Below are positions 11,540 to 20,510 of a stretch of 64,000 nt of DNA, one piece after another. How positions within the stretch are numbered: the stretch's first letter is position 1; each line of letters begins with the position of its first letter. Source of the DNA: Odontocerum albicorne. Lineage: Eukaryota > Arthropoda > Insecta > Trichoptera > Odontoceridae. A model generated the notes under the pieces. That model was not told the DNA's origin. It did no database searches and worked only from the letters and a program-made list of their open reading frames with translations. Made by a program: the position numbers and the translations under genes. Where the stretch lies: positions 16,877,327-16,941,326 of the forward strand of contig OX463864.1 in assembly GCA_949825065.1 (NCBI GenBank), in the 5' to 3' direction.

Positions 11540-11676
11540 TAACCGACCAGCGTTACTTATTTGGTAAGATATTTGTCTTCCTACTTGTGGTTTTTGGGTT
11601 CGACCCCCCTTAGAACCCGTATTTTTAAAAAGGATTCTTGTCTGGCTATCACTTAAGACTTCTTGAAGACATTTAT
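11540..11676 (+). repeat. Degenerate tRNA-headed SINE
   Basis: Box A is weak (TTACTTATTTGGTAAGA). Box B is clear (GGGTTCGACCCCC). A T-rich linker with AAGGATTCTTGTCTGG follows. The copy ends directly against the 3' terminus of a LINE-C element in opposite orientation. Confidence 0.6.
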
Positions 11677-12250
11677 TTATTTATTTAACACTTTTATTGC
11701 AATACAATCTGGCGGGCTTATTGCCAGGTGGCAATCTATTCCAACCAACCAGACAAAAGTAAATGAAGCATGTTACGTGGTCGCATAAATCATTCAAATG
11801 ACTATCCATTCCCACGAAATCCATAAACATATACGCGAGAACATGCCCACGAACCCCACAAAGACGGACGATCACCCGAACATTATTTTTCGTATAAAGT
11901 GAGATATCATCAATCAAAAGGAAAGGAAAGGATGGTGGAGAGGAAAGGAAAAGAAAAATCAGGAATGAAACACGTTATTTTACTGACTAGAAATTAAGAA
12001 TTTTTTCAGTTGCTTCTTAAAGCATGCCAAGGACGGAGTGAGTCTTATATTGGTTTGTAACTGATTCCAGAGTCTCACTGCATGGACAGTAAAGGACGAC
12101 GTAAAGAAAGAGGAGCGGCGAACTGGAAAGGCCAATAAACAATCTCTGTTTGAGCGTAGCGCTAATCCATGATTGGAAAGACGCTGAAAATTTTCGGCGA
12201 GATAAGAGGGGGCGGCGGGACAGTTAAGGATATTATACAATAGAGACAGT
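11677..12250 (-). mobile_element. LINE-C copy, C-terminal ORF plus 3' UTR
   Basis: This is the best LINE-C copy. A minus-strand 86-codon frame (11980-12240) ends with SSFFTSSFTVHAVRLWNQLQ, then LTPSLACFKKQLKKFL. The R-x-x-x-F-x-x-S-F ... RLWN-x-L ... FK-x-x-L pattern is the classic C-terminus of Jockey/CR1-type LINE ORF2. The UTR that follows ends with GGCAATAAGCCCGCCAGATT, then GCAATAAAAGTGTTAAATAAA-like text. The copy is 5'-truncated just upstream of the C-terminus. Its last about 60 bases match the tail of the tRNA-SINEs. Confidence 0.75.
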
Positions 12251-12261
12251 ATGTGAATTTG

Positions 12262-12338
12262 GCGTCTATTTCGTACATTTCTAGTTGATTGGAAAATATT
12301 ACATTGGCGTACATTTCTAGTTGGTTGGGAAATATTAC
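12262..12338. repeat. Two-copy tandem duplication
   Basis: A unit containing GGCGTACATTTCTAGTTGG and a following GGGAAATATTACA occurs twice head to tail with a few substitutions (the first copy has TCGTACATTTCTAGTTGATT). Confidence 0.6.
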
Positions 12339-12419
12339 AACACTACAATCAAGTCCGCCGCCAGGTTCTAATTTAATCAACAGTGTTACATAATATAGTA
12401 TCGTGTCTGAAAAAAAAAT

Positions 12420-12570
12420 TGTGTGAGAATAATTAATGATTGCACTCGGAAAGAAAGAGGATTGACAGAAGATGTAATGCTTAAGATTAAGAAAGTACCC
12501 TTGAGATTATTCCGACACGTGGAAATAATGCATGATAAAAGATTTACAATAATAATGTTTGCGAGTTATG
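12420..12570 (+). pseudogene. RTE-B LINE fragment
   Basis: The plus strand reads RKERGLTEDVMLKIKKVPLR, LFRHVEIMHDKRFT. This aligns by eye to the DRIRNE...LSKMKKSALRWFGHVERMNDERLT segment of RTE-like LINEs. Truncated on both sides. Confidence 0.5.
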
Positions 12571-12589
12571 AAGACTTAGAAAAACGTGA

Positions 12590-12660
12590 TAATGATAATA
12601 TATCAATTCATATAGCGCCGTTTAGAGCGCAGACTCTGCTCAAGGGAACTACGACCTAAT
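12590..12660 (-). repeat. Dispersed 3'-end motif (TCTAAACGGCGCTATAT)
   Basis: The minus strand reads GAGCAGAGTCTGCGCTCTAA followed by ACGGCGCTATATGAATTG. The motif recurs at 19535 (minus), 30190 (plus), 40885 (plus) and weakly at 59195. In the plus-strand copies at 30190 and 40885 an (ATT)n tail follows, as at the 3' end of a retroelement. Confidence 0.5.
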
Positions 12661-13489
12661 TAATGTATACTGAAAAAAGGAGGAGTCAATTGATCCTTTA
12701 TTATAGGAGAGTATGCATGGCGAGAATGTGATAGAAACGGAAGATAGCAAAGATTTGTTGTCTGCCTGTCTCAACAGGACCATGACTGATAGTGATGACA
12801 AACATCCAATCCTGTGGAACTCCAATTTTCATCAGAAACCGTGAAGATCAGAATTTTTAAACATTAATTTAAAAAAATCGAATATCTTACACCCATAATA
12901 TTTCCTATTCGATATCTTAATATGAACGTTTGCTTTTTTTTTACTTCTCGCATTGATATATTCACGAAAGTTCTTTAAAGCGATGCTTTTGTTAACCTTA
13001 GTTCTAACGCCTTTGCGGTCAGATCCTTATGTTTCATGATACTCTCTCTCTCCCTGTATGTCACATAGGCGTTTGCTTTGTGCTTTTTCTTTATCATATG
13101 CCAGGCGGGTTCAAAAGGGGTAGTTTTTGTGCGAACATCACCCCTTATTCGAATTAAATATATATATATATTCACGGCAAAAAATGGTACAAGTTTATAC
13201 AACACATGCGTCGGCAAAATGGATGTCTAAATTGAAGCGCGTTTGTTATTGATAGATTGGCCAAAAGCCAAAAGGTTTGCTGCGTAAGGATGGAACTGTT
13301 TTTCCAAGTAAAGTTTGGTTTGCAAACATAAACTGATGAGATGTTGATATTCTTGGAGTTTCATATTATCTTCGCTAAAATAAAAATAAATATGAGCTCC
13401 CGTAATACATGTCATTCCAAGAATGTATATATAGTAATGCAGATAGTACGCGCCACGACTATAATATATTCAATGAAAAAAAAAAACTG
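12661..13489. other. Unassigned spacer
   Basis: No recognisable gene. There is a short TATATATATATATA run near 13160. Confidence 0.4.
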
Positions 13490-13570
13490 AAAGTAGAACC
13501 AGTGAATCCACTAGGAATCAAACCGGAGTCCTCAGGGTGCTTAATAAGCATGTTAACAACTATCTACAAA
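13490..13570 (-). repeat. Possible tRNA-headed SINE
   Basis: The forward strand shows GAATCAAACCGGAGTCCTC, a reversed box-B-like sequence, followed by a CATGTTAACAACTATC arm. The head is decayed, so this is a low-confidence call. Confidence 0.3.
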
Positions 13571-13624
13571 CACAAAATGGAAAGTATATTATATGACTTG
13601 AGAGATTTCCTTTTATATTAAATA

Positions 13625-13912
13625 CAAACTCGGACTATATGCAATTCTAGAAGCCTCAAAACGAGAAGGCAAGAATCCATCGCGATATTCCTGTTGATAG
13701 CTTTTCAAGGTAGTTTTAATTGTCCTGCGATACCAGAAATATAGCACTAAGTATATATGCCCCCGATAAATACAGCCTAGCAATATATTACCTTCTGTTT
13801 TACATTCCAATTTACAGAACGAATATGATGGCTAAACACTCAGTCAGGCGTGGTATAGAGATATTGAACCAACTGAGTGACACTGTGAATATAGGCTTAG
13901 CATCATCTAGCA
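13625..13912 (+). pseudogene. LINE-J fragment, 5' side of hAT insertion
   Basis: Plus-strand fragment of the LINE ORF2 C-terminal half. Recognisable phrases in broken frames are RSLKTRRQESIAIFLL, FNCPAIPEI, IPIYRTNMMAKHSVRRGIEI and LNQLSDTVNIGLASS. They match in order the better copy at 37481-38130 (RSLETRRQESIAIFL...YRTNIMAKHSVTRGIDILYQL). The copy is split at 13912 by a hAT element and resumes at 14686. Stops and frameshifts make it non-functional. Confidence 0.7.
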
Positions 13913-14677
13913 CAGGGGTTGGCCACCCCAACCTTTTGCGTACCATGCGCCATTTTTTTCACAGACGAGTTCAGTTGCGCCATACAACTCAAGTACTTTT
14001 TTTACCTTACGTTCACGTTTGGTATTGTAAAATAGGGATAGAGGTAGGATCTGCTTCGCTTAGGGGAGGAAAAGGAATAACTCAATCACGCAATTATATT
14101 AATTAATTTACGCATTTTCAAAAGACACACGTTTATTGGAGCACCAATCTACAATAGTCAGAAATGATCTCTTGGACGAGAAGGTGATCGCTGTCGTGGA
14201 CCCCACTGATGGTGCTACAGCTGCCGGAGAGTCTCGTTTGGTGAAGATAACTCTGGACCACAGTTGTTGCAAAACTCTGCTTCAAACTCCACGCCACGAT
14301 GGCTCACTCAGAACTGACTGACCATACCGAACGCTCGCCGCTCATCCGCACGTGACTTCAAACACGTGGTGCGCGGTGTTTGCGAACGTTTGAGCGGGAA
14401 CGCGCAATGGCAACACCTATATAAATATTCGTACTTTTGTAAACCCGCCTAAAGTGACAACTCACAAGTTCCATTCTAAGTGTCAGACACCGTAAAGTTG
14501 AACATTCCCGAAGGCTGTATGAATTGAACTGAGAGCACTTTGGTATTGAAAATATGAAGATGGATTAACTTGTGACGCCTATTTGAAAAGAATAAGTAGG
14601 CGCAAGGATGCAATGCGCCACTTGTAATCATCCAATGCGCCACGTTTGATGCATGCGCCACGGTTTAGCCACCCCTG
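13913..14677. mobile_element. Non-autonomous hAT element, 765 bp
   Basis: It starts CAGGGGTTGGCCACC and ends GGTTTAGCCACCCCTG, an imperfect hAT-type terminal inverted repeat. A perfect 8-bp direct repeat, ATCTAGCA, flanks it (13905-13912 and 14678-14685), the duplication size expected for hAT transposases. The motif GCGCCA recurs near both ends (13945-13985 and 14610-14660), as is usual for subterminal transposase sites. No transposase frame is present. Short frames inside have no hAT motif, so it would need a transposase supplied in trans. It interrupts a LINE-J fragment that rejoins cleanly when the element and one duplication are removed. Confidence 0.85.
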
Positions 14678-14685
14678 ATCTAGCA

Positions 14686-14770
14686 TTATGAGAATAATCC
14701 CATATGATACTCTATTCTTCTTGACGAATAAACTTATTAGTATGATACCAGGTTTGTAAATCCGTGCAAA
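14686..14770 (+). pseudogene. LINE-J fragment, 3' side of hAT insertion
   Basis: Continues the LINE fragment interrupted at 13912. The SSS-x-M-R-x-I run found in the copy at 37543-37620 resumes here as TTATGAGAATAATCCC. Confidence 0.6.
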
Positions 14771-15035
14771 GCAGTAAATTTAAACAAAATAATGGAATAA
14801 TCGATGACACGCGATGGTTGTCCACAACAGAAACATTGACGTTAAAAAGGACTGAAAGAATCCGACTAAACGCTGAAGAAATGGGGGCACTGAGAAGAAT
14901 ATATGGGGTGTGTATGTTTGGCAGAATGAAGTAATTAGGAATGAATATGAACTTAAGTTATTGAGTAAGATAAAGGAGGAGCTAAATATTTTACACACAT
15001 GAAAGTCATCACGCCATTCTATCAATGCACACGGC
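14771..15035 (+). pseudogene. RTE-B LINE fragment
   Basis: The plus strand contains a segment like WLSTTETLTLKRTER, then RRIYGV, then NEVIRNEYELKLLSKIKEEL. The ERIRLNAEEMGALRRIYGV run followed by NEVIRNEYEL is the hallmark of this family between the RT domain and the FGHVERM segment. Broken frames. Confidence 0.6.
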
Positions 15036-15164
15036 TGTAGTCTCGTCCAAATCTGTCATTCCTCAATCAAAACTTTCCCAACTATCTCTTTACAATTTTT
15101 CCTCGGTCTACCTCTTCCTCTTTTTATTTCAGACATATTTGTTTCGGACAGTATCAAAATCTAC

Positions 15165-15445
15165 TTAGGTTGAATGTAGACTTAAGGCTTTGTTTGTTGA
15201 GTAATATAAAAAAGATGGTTTGGGGATGTAGAACGAACGAATGAAAAAAAATGAACAAAGTAAAAGTATAGTGCAAATGTGAGTGGAATACTAAGGAAAT
15301 ATAAAAAAATCAAAGAAACCGTAGCAGGTGTATGGATATAAAGGAGACAACATATGATTGTCACGCTAAGGAAGTCTGGTGTTCTGTCCTGTGCCTACTC
15401 CAACAGGGAAACGGCTTGATGGTATTTATGTAGTATTATTATTAT
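15165..15445 (+). pseudogene. RTE-B LINE 3' fragment
   Basis: Begins with a LRLCLLSNIKKMVWGCRTNE-like stretch, continues through a short linker, and ends with a UTR motif (CCTGTGCCTACTCCAACAGG, then GATGGTATTTATGTAG). Same end as 4375-4715. A minus-strand fragment of the same family seems to sit between the two plus copies (about 15040-15160), suggesting local rearrangement. Confidence 0.55.
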
Positions 15446-16039
15446 AAGGTATAATAATGAACTCTTAGATCCTTAATTATATCAGTAATGAAAATAATAT
15501 AAAGAATTTGTACTAAATTAGAATAAAGTTTGAATGGACGATAGCTTGTTATTTTCATATTTTATCAATCTATAGGAACAACCCCAACCCCCTTTTCCCC
15601 ATTTCAATACTCAATATCGTAGTTCAAAGTGAAATTGAAAAACAATTCTCTTTGCACGAAATTTGGATTCTTCATCTTTCTCGCTCTTTCTCATATCTTG
15701 TTTCTAGGCAAAGTATTTTTGTCGGCTCTTATTGTTTGCAAATTTTTGAGATGAAATTTTTGGAATTTCATTCGAAATTTGCGAACAAAACAAAATGGAT
15801 ACGACAGTTGAGTTGATTGAATCTATACAGGAAATTAAAATGCGCAGACTGGATGATTTCCAATTTTTGTGTTCCAATACCATCTTTCGTTTTTGTTTTT
15901 TTTTTGTTAACCTTTTTTTTTGTTTCTTATATTTTTTTTCTCTTTGTTTCTTCTTGGTTATATTTATATTTCAGGTGGGTGTAAACTTAAATTTTGCCAT
16001 GAATAATATAAGAAAAATGAATTGGACTGTGTTTTCTTT
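15446..16039. other. Unassigned spacer with T-rich tracts
   Basis: A 114-aa frame starts at 15795 (MDTTVELIESIQEIKMRRLD), but it runs through poly-T-derived phenylalanine stretches and into a SINE. I do not call it a gene. Confidence 0.4.
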
Positions 16040-16215
16040 GCATACAGGCAACTTCCGTGGCTTCGTAAGTACGACGTCTATATTTCAATTTGAGGGTTGC
16101 GTACTCGATTCCCATTGGAAACCAGATTTTTTTAAATGATCCTTCTCTTGTTTTCACTTAAAGCCTGCCACATGAGAATAAGCCCGCATGCCGGTTGTAC
16201 TGCACATAATGAAAG
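16040..16215 (+). repeat. tRNA-headed SINE with LINE-type tail
   Basis: Head with a decayed A box (CTTCCGTGGCTTCGTAAGTA) and a B box GTACTCGATTCCCATTGG. Then come the ACCAGATTTTTTTAAATGAT linker and TTGTTTTCACTTAAAGCC. The tail, CCACATGAGAATAAGCCCGC and onward to GAAAGTGTATTACA, corresponds to the LINE-C 3' end. Confidence 0.7.
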
Positions 16216-16681
16216 TGTATTACATTTTTTTTATATAGCGTGAAATTAATCGCATAACAACCATTAAAATACAGTTAAAGTAAAGAACCGTTGACTTATT
16301 TTTGACTCAAATATGTCTATTTAATCATTATTCTACAGTGGATATGGCGGGTATATTGCCAACTGGCAATCTGTTACAGTCATGCAATTATTTCACAAAA
16401 TTTTGAGTGATGTATGGATGATATACATTACAGTTACAGTTGGATCATACCATCACCGACCCTGCTATGGGATACATTATGAATTCCCGTCCAGCGCGAT
16501 CTACACTAAAAGATCGAAATCTTTTTTTTTTATGAACGCGACGTCACGTAGTGACAAAAAAGGAATTGCCCAAAGGGACTCCTCTGCTGATGACACATTT
16601 GATTGTGAAAAGTATAGTAGCGACGACGTACTTAAGGGCTGAAGTCACGGAGAAGGAAAATGACTCGCAGCACAATAAATA
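16216..16681. other. Spacer with a reversed LINE-C/SINE tail scrap
   Basis: GGCGGGTATATTGCCAACTG at about 16338 is a minus-strand tail fragment. The rest is unassigned. A plus-strand frame at 16382-16642 shows no recognised motif. Confidence 0.4.
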
Positions 16682-17573
16682 CTACCTTGATCAAAAAGTT
16701 TTAGGACTTTATTCATAAAATCGAAAATACAAGTTTATTCATCAAAATCGATAAGGCCCCCTTCAAAGTACTCCCCAACGACTGCAACGCACTAACGCCA
16801 GCGCTTGATCCAATCCTCGAAACACCGCTGGTTCTCAATTTTCCGTATGTCCATCAGAGCCGTCTTCGATTTTTTCATGACATCCTCTCGGGTGCTGTAA
16901 CGCGTTCCACGAACCGGTTTTTTAAGTCGGTTGAACAGGAAAAAGTCGCAGGGAGCCAGATCAGGTGAATTCGGAGGCTGCTGGATAGTATTCGTGTTGT
17001 TTTTGGTCAAAAACTCATGGAAATCATGTTGTTCGCGATTTCAACGCGGTCCTTTTTTTGCATGAAATTAAGGTCTATCGGCACCAGTTTTGCAGCGACA
17101 CGTCTAAGGCCCAAATCACTAACCGAAATGTCTTGAGCGGATCCATAAGCGATGTTCAAGTTTTCGGCCAACATTTCTTTAATTTTATCGATGTTTTCAT
17201 CGGTTTTCGACTGCCACTGCGTTCGTCATCCTCGACCGACTCACGACCACTTCTGAAGCGTTCGTGCCACCAAAAAACACTTCTCCAACATTTCCAAGGT
17301 CTGCGGACCGTTAAATCCGTTTTTCACATAAAATTTAATGCAAACTCGTTGATGCACAATTGATGCCATTTTCAAACTTGTAAAAAATCGAAAACACGCA
17401 CAAAGGTAGATGTACTCAGTACAGCGTAACTTTTACAAATGTCAAGCTATGATGCTGAAATTTGGAGGGAAGTGTCAATGATAGATGTGGTAACCTAACA
17501 AAAAAAAGAATTCCAATCAGGTGACTGACAGCGCCACACGGTGGCCGGTCCTAAAACTTTTTGATCAAGGTAG
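16682..17573 (-). mobile_element. Internally deleted mariner, 892 bp
   Basis: It is bounded by perfect 26-bp terminal inverted repeats (CTACCTTGATCAAAAAGTTT onward, ending AGGAC) and flanked on both sides by TA, the Tc1/mariner target duplication. The transposase gene lies on the minus strand with its central part missing. The perfect terminal repeats suggest that it could still be moved by a related transposase. The terminal sequence differs entirely from that of the mariner at 30262, so the two belong to different subfamilies. Confidence 0.85.
16772..17368 (-). pseudogene. Truncated mariner transposase (N- and C-terminal parts only)
   Basis: The minus-strand start at 17368 gives MASIVHQRVCIKFYVKNGFN, the beginning of a mariner HTH DNA-binding domain. 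After a frameshift come WHERFRSGRESVEDDERSG, and later ENIDKIKEMLAEN and DLGLRRVAAKLVP. The sequence then jumps to the C-terminal part: FLTKNNTNTIQQPPNSPDLA, CDFFLFNRLKKPV, CFEDWIKRW. Only the third catalytic aspartate region (NSPDLAPCDFF) survives. The first and second catalytic motifs are deleted. A stop replaces the residue after DWIKRWR, and a YFEGGLIDFDE-like tail follows it. The TIRs and the QQPP-SPDLAPCDFFLF phrase point to a GVQW-like/maT-type mariner, but the subfamily is uncertain. Confidence 0.75.
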
Positions 17574-18704
17574 TATACTTATAAAGACCTGGAGTTCAAA
17601 TAGCTAAGCAAGTTGCTTTTATTTTCGTTGAATTCTTCAAATGCAACAAAATTATCGTTTGGCGTCACAAGATCGGAGTAGTTAATCGGTCCGAAGATGA
17701 TCCGGTGTAAGGCTGAGTGGAAATTGCTGACTCGATTATCATCGAAGTGTTTAAAACATGTGATCTGCGGATTGATCCAGGTGGCCACAAAATGACAGAA
17801 GGGTGTAGGGATAAGAATGAAGTTAAAAAGTATCCCATTAAAGCTCCCATGGCCAGAGACAGGGTAGGGATAGTAGGGATAAGAATGAAGTTAAAAAGTA
17901 TCCCATTAAAGCTCCCATGGCCAGAGACAAATTAGATATAGTTCAAAAGCTTAGATACATCCACGGGAAGCAGAGAAGCGCCCTGATGAATGGAGGATTT
18001 ACATTATGGATGTAGCGAAAATAATACTCAAATTTAACAAGGCCATTGATGGTTAAGAGGCTGAAAGAGGGGGATCGAAAAAAAAAATGTTATACCGGGA
18101 AAAACACTGAAGGGAGATATTAGCTTTTTGAAGTACGTCGATTTGTATATTAGAACGATAATTGTTACCTTTTTAACAAAATTAATATTTTATATTAATT
18201 TAAAAAAGGGCTGTATTTTTACAGGTAAATAAACATATTTTTGGAATGTGATTTTTATTTATTGATACTTTTTTTCTAAATCAAAATGTTGCGGATTTTA
18301 AATTCTTCTTTGGAAAGTTTTTTTGTCGTTTATATACGAGTATGTTCAGGATCCAACAAACTAGGTAATTAATTGCCCTTGTTTTGTTGGATATCCTTGC
18401 ATCAATATTTTCGTTTCGATATAACGGTGCCGTCCGGATTATAATAATACATTTTTAATCTGATCTTCGTGTTTCTTAAATTCGTTCGATAGAAAAAAAG
18501 AGTTTGTTCGAGCACGTCCTAAATATATTTTTTAAATTACACAGGCCTGGAAAATTAAGGTTCTATACTTCGATACTAATTCATAGTTTTTTGGGGAGGG
18601 GAATCCAGAACTGATCTTAGTTTTATTTTGTCACATATTAATATCTCACAACCTGCATTGACAGTTTTAGTGTTATTTGAATTTAATAAGGGAAAATACA
18701 TAAT
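17574..18704. other. Unassigned spacer with a two-copy tandem duplication
   Basis: At about 17805-17930 a roughly 65-bp unit with TAGGGATAAGAATGAAGTTA and CATTAAAGCTCCCATGGCCA occurs twice in tandem, nearly identical, so the duplication is recent. A 69-aa minus-strand frame (17579-17788) has no recognised homology. Nothing else is identified. Confidence 0.5.
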
Positions 18705-18751
18705 AATCTAACAGATTTTTTATTTTGTAATCATCACTGTTTTGTTTGAGT

Positions 18752-19287
18752 TTGAGTATTTGAGTTGAAGTTTAGATCAATGACGGGAGTTCTATATGAT
18801 CCGAAAATGCCAGTAAAGTTAAAAGGAAAAGTATACCAAACGATTGTCAGACCCGCACTCCTCTATGGCTTCGAATGCTGGACGATGTATAACTCTTACT
18901 CTAGGCAACTAGAAACTGCTGAAATGCGCATGCTAAAATGGTCAGCTGGTGTGCCCTAAGAGACAAAATAAAAAGCTCACGCATTCGTGGAAGCCTAGGT
19001 GTTACAGACATCAACAGTAAGATGGAGGAGAGGCGATTGAGATGGTATGGGCACGTTGGACGCAGAGCACCCGATCACATTGTGAACCAGGCAATCTCCA
19101 TGGATCTTCCTCGAATAACAACCAGAGGAAGACCAAAGAATTCATGGGTGGTGCAAAAAGATAACCTGATGCAGAGGCACGGCCTGGGGGACGTAGTCCG
19201 TGACAGAAGAGCATACAACCTGAGGTAGAGGAGAGCTGACCCCAACAGTCTTCGCAGACAATGAGTTGGGATGGAGCCAGTGAGAAG
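18752..19287 (+). pseudogene. RTE-A LINE, 5'-truncated insertion
   Basis: The plus strand encodes MKFRSMTGVLYDPKMPVKLK, VRPALLYGFECWTMYNSYSR, ETAEMRMLKWSAGV. After a one-frame shift at 18957 it continues LRDKIKSSRIRGSLGVTDIN, RRLRWYGHVGRRAPDHIVNQ, RGRPKNSWVVQKDNLMQ and VVRDRRAYN. This is the post-RT region of an RTE-clade LINE. A stop (TAG) interrupts after YNLR. It sits inside a PLE-2 arm. An imperfect direct repeat, ACTGTTTTRTTTGAGTT, flanks it (about 18735 and 19288) and is the likely target duplication. Same family as 35747 and 45619. Confidence 0.75.
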
Positions 19288-19364
19288 ACTGTTTTATTTG
19301 AGTTCACTATCGGTTTCACAGAGCTTCGTCTTCCTTGTCAGGTGAAGATGAAATTCATCTTTAC

Positions 19365-19405
19365 CTGACGAGGAAGGCGGAAGTATTTGAAACCGGTAAT
19401 GGATC
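19365..19405 (+). ncRNA. Hammerhead-like core (PLE-2)
   Basis: CTGACGA (19365-19371), a GGAAGGC...GUAUU-like stem II that is partly mismatched, GAAA (19389-19392), and a weak stem III ending GGATC. This is the order of a hammerhead core. Stems II and III are imperfect here, so activity is doubtful. Confidence 0.35.
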
Positions 19406-19534
19406 AAATAAAACAATGGTGTATATATGTTCAAATAAAAAATAAGTGTTTTATTTATTTAATTAAAAAATTATATACATGGCACCACAAAGTGAAACAA
19501 ACATATTTTCTAAGATTCAAGACATAATAATCAA

Positions 19535-19580
19535 TTTATACAGCGCCGTTTAGAGAGCGATCTCTCGAGAACTCGGAACT
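19535..19580 (-). repeat. Dispersed motif (TCTAAACGGCGC)
   Basis: The minus strand reads GAGATCGCTCTCTAAACGGC then GCTGTATAAATT, matching 30190, 40885 and 12590. Confidence 0.45.
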
Positions 19581-19619
19581 CGAACCCATCACTACTAACA
19601 GATTAAAAATATTACAAAA

Positions 19620-19765
19620 TAAATATATTAATGTTGAGTTTAAGAATAGGATAGTAGTGACTGCGGTCTTTAGATAAGGTACTTCACCGCATCTGCATAT
19701 GTTCGGCAAAACATATTTAGTAAGAAAACCGTATAATACTTACCAAGGTAAGGTGAACTACGAAG
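19620..19765 (+). repeat. Dispersed repeat shared with 6060-6190
   Basis: GTAGTGACTGCGG, TGCATATGTTCGGCAAAACA and AAGGTGAACTAC recur in the same order as at 6060. Confidence 0.5.
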
Positions 19766-19794
19766 AAACCTTTATAGATCTTCTGCTATATTAT

Positions 19795-20130
19795 CGTCGT
19801 CGCGTCTGGGCCTCGTAATCGATGATCCTCTCGCCATCTAACATCAATTCAGTTGGAAAGTGAAGCTGTGCCGTGGAATTAGATTTTTTTAAGTTAGTGA
19901 GCTGTTGCACGCTAACAAACTCACCGGCCACACTACTTAATGTAGTGAATCCGATGGCACGCCAAAGTGAGACAATCCGAGTATACTGGCATGTTTTTTT
20001 TTCTCTAACCAGCGACTTTCCACACTGAACTCCTTTGTGTTATAGTATCCAGTCCATAAATATAATACATTAGATATTGAGGGCAGATCGTCAGATTTTT
20101 GTATCTCGACACACACCTTTCGCATCTTTC
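19795..20130 (-). repeat. Second SINE family (SINE-2)
   Basis: This roughly 335-bp block shares, in order, GGCCTCGTAATCGATGATCC, CTCGCCAT..AACATCAATTCAGTTGG, GAAGCTGTGCCGTGG, GAATCCGATGGCACGC and GAGACAATCCGAG with 32385-32755 (minus) and, reversed, with 55855-56175. In the better copies a box-B-like GGTTTGAATCCCGTGCTGTG stands at the 5' end, which supports an RNA pol III-derived SINE. No coding capacity. Confidence 0.65.
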
Positions 20131-20310
20131 ACATCCATACACCTCATGCAGTTCCTACAATTTATCTTCTTGCTTTCCCTAGTTTTAAAATCAAGAAATG
20201 CTTTCAAATAGATAGCTCACTATTATTGCGACTAAAAATTGCCATTAACAGCAAATACCACTGGTTTATGAATGCTGTAATACACTATAGTATCTTACTT
20301 TGTATATTGA

Positions 20311-20510
20311 CGACCTCCGTGGCCTAGTTGGTAAGACGCCTGTCTTCTAACCCGGAGGTTGTAGGTTCAAATCCCGCTAGGACCCAGATTAAAAAAAAAA
20401 AGAATTAGTCGAGTTTTCATTTAAGGTATCTTTAACATTTTCTGGTTGGACGAAAGAGATTGCCACATGGCTACAATCCCGCAAGTATTCCACCAACGTT
20501 TAATACAATA
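20311..20510 (+). repeat. tRNA-headed SINE, well preserved
   Basis: GACCTCCGTGGCCTAGTTGG is a good A box. AAGACGCCTGTCTTCTAAC is anticodon-arm-like, and GTAGGTTCAAATCCCGC is the B box. Then come GGACCCAGAT and poly-A, a linker, and the tail TTCTGGTTGGACGAAAGAGA then TTGCCACATGG. It ends near a TTAATACAATACAATAC run. The 5' GACCTCC does not pair with the 3' end, so it is not a functional tRNA gene. Confidence 0.8.

Larger units (their letters stand above)
18705..19530 (+). mobile_element. PLE-2 fold-back element interrupted by an RTE-A insertion
   Basis: The right arm (about 19354-19440) carries CTGACGA, GAAACCGG and an AAATAAAACA run. The left arm is its imperfect reverse complement, in two pieces: 18705-18751 before the RTE-A copy and 19288-19353 after it. 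A nearly identical arrangement stands at 42538-42955. Both copies share an extra right-side tail with AAAGTGAAACAAACAT. Inverted arms plus a one-sided tail are known features of Penelope-like element ends. No coding region is present. Assignment to PLEs rests on structural similarity to PLE-1, which does carry GIY-YIG coding. Confidence 0.6.

Noticed and set aside
15795..16139. 114-aa frame starting MDTTVELIESIQEIKMRRLD
   Set aside because: After about 25 plausible residues it runs through poly-T-encoded phenylalanine and into a SINE, with no homology recognised. A true 5' exon cannot be excluded.
17579..17788. 69-aa minus-strand frame with MATWINPQITCFKHFDDNRV
   Set aside because: It looks protein-like but no family is recognised, and it overlaps a recent tandem duplication. 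Not enough to call a gene.
20311..20390. tRNA gene
   Set aside because: A and B boxes are present but the acceptor stem does not pair and an A-rich linker with a LINE-type tail follows. It is a SINE repeated many times in the window.
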